From Clostridia bacterium (lineage in GTDB: Bacteria > Bacillota_E > SLMV01 > PUMD01), in contig PWUB01000133.1 of the NCBI GenBank assembly GCA_003563755.1, forward strand, positions 1 to 5,309: a stretch of 5,309 nucleotides of DNA, read 5' to 3'. Under the pieces are notes generated by a model. It made no database searches and was not told the DNA's origin. It worked only from the letters and a program-made list of their open reading frames with translations. Positions within the stretch are counted from its first letter, which is position 1; every line of letters starts with the position of its first letter. A program made the position numbers and the translations under genes. Positions 4,929 through 5,309 of the stretch are shown here, piece by piece.

Positions 4929-5309
4929 CTATATGGTATACTTATACAGATTATCGTAGAGCCGGGACAAAAGATCAAGGGCTCGGGTGATGTCTCCGGC
5001 GTGCAGCGCCGCCTGCGCCCGCTTCACGAGAAGGACGCTGCGCATGCCCTGGGAGATGTCATGTGACTCAGCCCTGTCGTACCACTGCTGCTGGGAGCAC
5101 GGATCCTCTCCGGCCATGCGGGCCACCTCCGCCTCTATGATGGCCGTCTCGGCGGCCAGGTTGGCCCGGGTGAGTACGTCTGTAGCTTCGGAGATCTTCT
5201 CGGCTCTCTCCAGCCACCGGCGGCTGCTGTCGAGATCGCCCATCTCCAGGTAGCAGTGAGCGAGCTCGTTGGCTATCGCCTGGGGGAACCCCTCACCCTG
5301 CTCGCAGTG
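4929..5309 (-). CDS. TPR-repeat protein (C-terminal fragment)
   Basis: The frame is open from the right edge of the window to TAG at 4931-4929 and gives the last 126 residues. It is helical and TPR-like, with about three helix-turn-helix hairpins. The first is AIANELAHCYLEMGDLDSS and following, with the classical small-residue, Tyr and Gly-Asp pattern. The second is around ANLAAETAIIEAEVARMAGE, and the third around VKRAQAALHAGDITRALDLL. The protein ends straight after the last repeat (LYDNLYKYTI). There is therefore no C-terminal LuxR-type DNA-binding domain. An N-terminal domain (HTH, AAA ATPase, cyclase or SARP type) would lie outside the window. TPR arrays bind peptides or proteins. The next gene, 20 bases downstream, encodes an exported small peptide, which invites comparison with RRNPP receptors. 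Other TPR proteins with N-terminal effector domains are valid alternatives. Confidence 0.75.
   Translation of the reverse strand, partial: HCEQGEGFPQAIANELAHCYLEMGDLDSSRRWLERAEKISEATDVLTRANLAAETAIIEAEVARMAGEDPCSQQQWYDRAESHDISQGMRSVLLVKRAQAALHAGDITRALDLLSRLYDNLYKYTI
4950..4978 (-). promoter_or_regulatory. Sigma-70-type promoter inside the 3' end of the TPR gene, for the peptide gene
   Basis: On the minus strand TTGATC (4978-4973) and GATAAT (4955-4950) are separated by exactly 17 bases, matching 4 of 6 and 5 of 6 consensus positions. A second overlapping pair, TTGTCC (4970-4965) and TATAAG (4946-4941), has an 18-base spacer. Initiation would fall about 35 bases before the peptide ATG. The stretch 4931-4955 is markedly AT-rich within a GC-rich gene. 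This is a sequence match only. Confidence 0.45.

Noticed and set aside
4605..5066. 153-residue plus-strand frame
   Set aside because: Arg-rich antisense shadow of the exported peptide and TPR genes, both of which are better supported.
4929..5309. LuxR/MalT-type regulator for the TPR fragment
   Set aside because: Such proteins carry their HTH at the C-terminus, and this protein ends directly after TPR helices.
1..5309. CRISPR array, tRNA, rRNA or insertion sequence
   Set aside because: No regularly spaced repeats, cloverleaf, rRNA-like stretch or transposase was seen on either strand.

Overview
This window comes from a GC-rich bacterium. Coding DNA is well above 60% G+C, Shine-Dalgarno sequences are strong and purine-rich, and one gene joins PAS, GAF, GGDEF and HD-GYP domains. 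Together these suggest a Gram-positive-type or deep-branching lineage, such as a high-GC Firmicute or deep actinobacterium. The lineage is an inference; nothing here fixes the taxon.

Layout from left to right. (1) Positions 1-251, plus strand: the C-terminal end of a radical SAM protein of the pyruvate-formate-lyase-activating-enzyme type. (2) Convergent to it, with one base between the stop codons, a large minus-strand gene (253-2610) for a cytoplasmic sensor with two PAS domains, a GAF domain, an intact GGDEF and an intact HD-GYP. It can probably both make and break cyclic di-GMP. (3) A divergent control region (2611-2909) with palindromes near the sensor start. On the other side it holds a 14-codon leader ORF and a stem-loop ahead of the next gene. 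(4) 2910-4259, plus strand: a complete MmgE/PrpD-family protein (2-methylcitrate dehydratase / cis-aconitate decarboxylase fold). (5) 4260-4713: a convergent spacer with lower G+C (about 46% over 4261-4620 by hand count), rich in inverted repeats, with no convincing gene. (6) On the minus strand at the right edge, the C-terminal part of a TPR-repeat protein (4929-5309) followed 20 bases later by a 64-residue exported peptide gene (4714-4908). The peptide gene has a near-perfect ribosome binding site and a good promoter match inside the 3' end of the TPR gene.

The most interesting unit is the last one. A TPR protein followed by a small secreted pro-peptide with its own internal promoter is the arrangement of RRNPP-type (Rap-Phr, PlcR-PapR, NprR-NprX) peptide signalling cassettes. 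The N-terminus of the TPR protein lies outside the window, so this is a testable hypothesis and not an assignment. The second point of interest is the structured leader of the MmgE/PrpD gene, where a mini-ORF and a possible ribosome-site-sequestering pairing suggest translational control.
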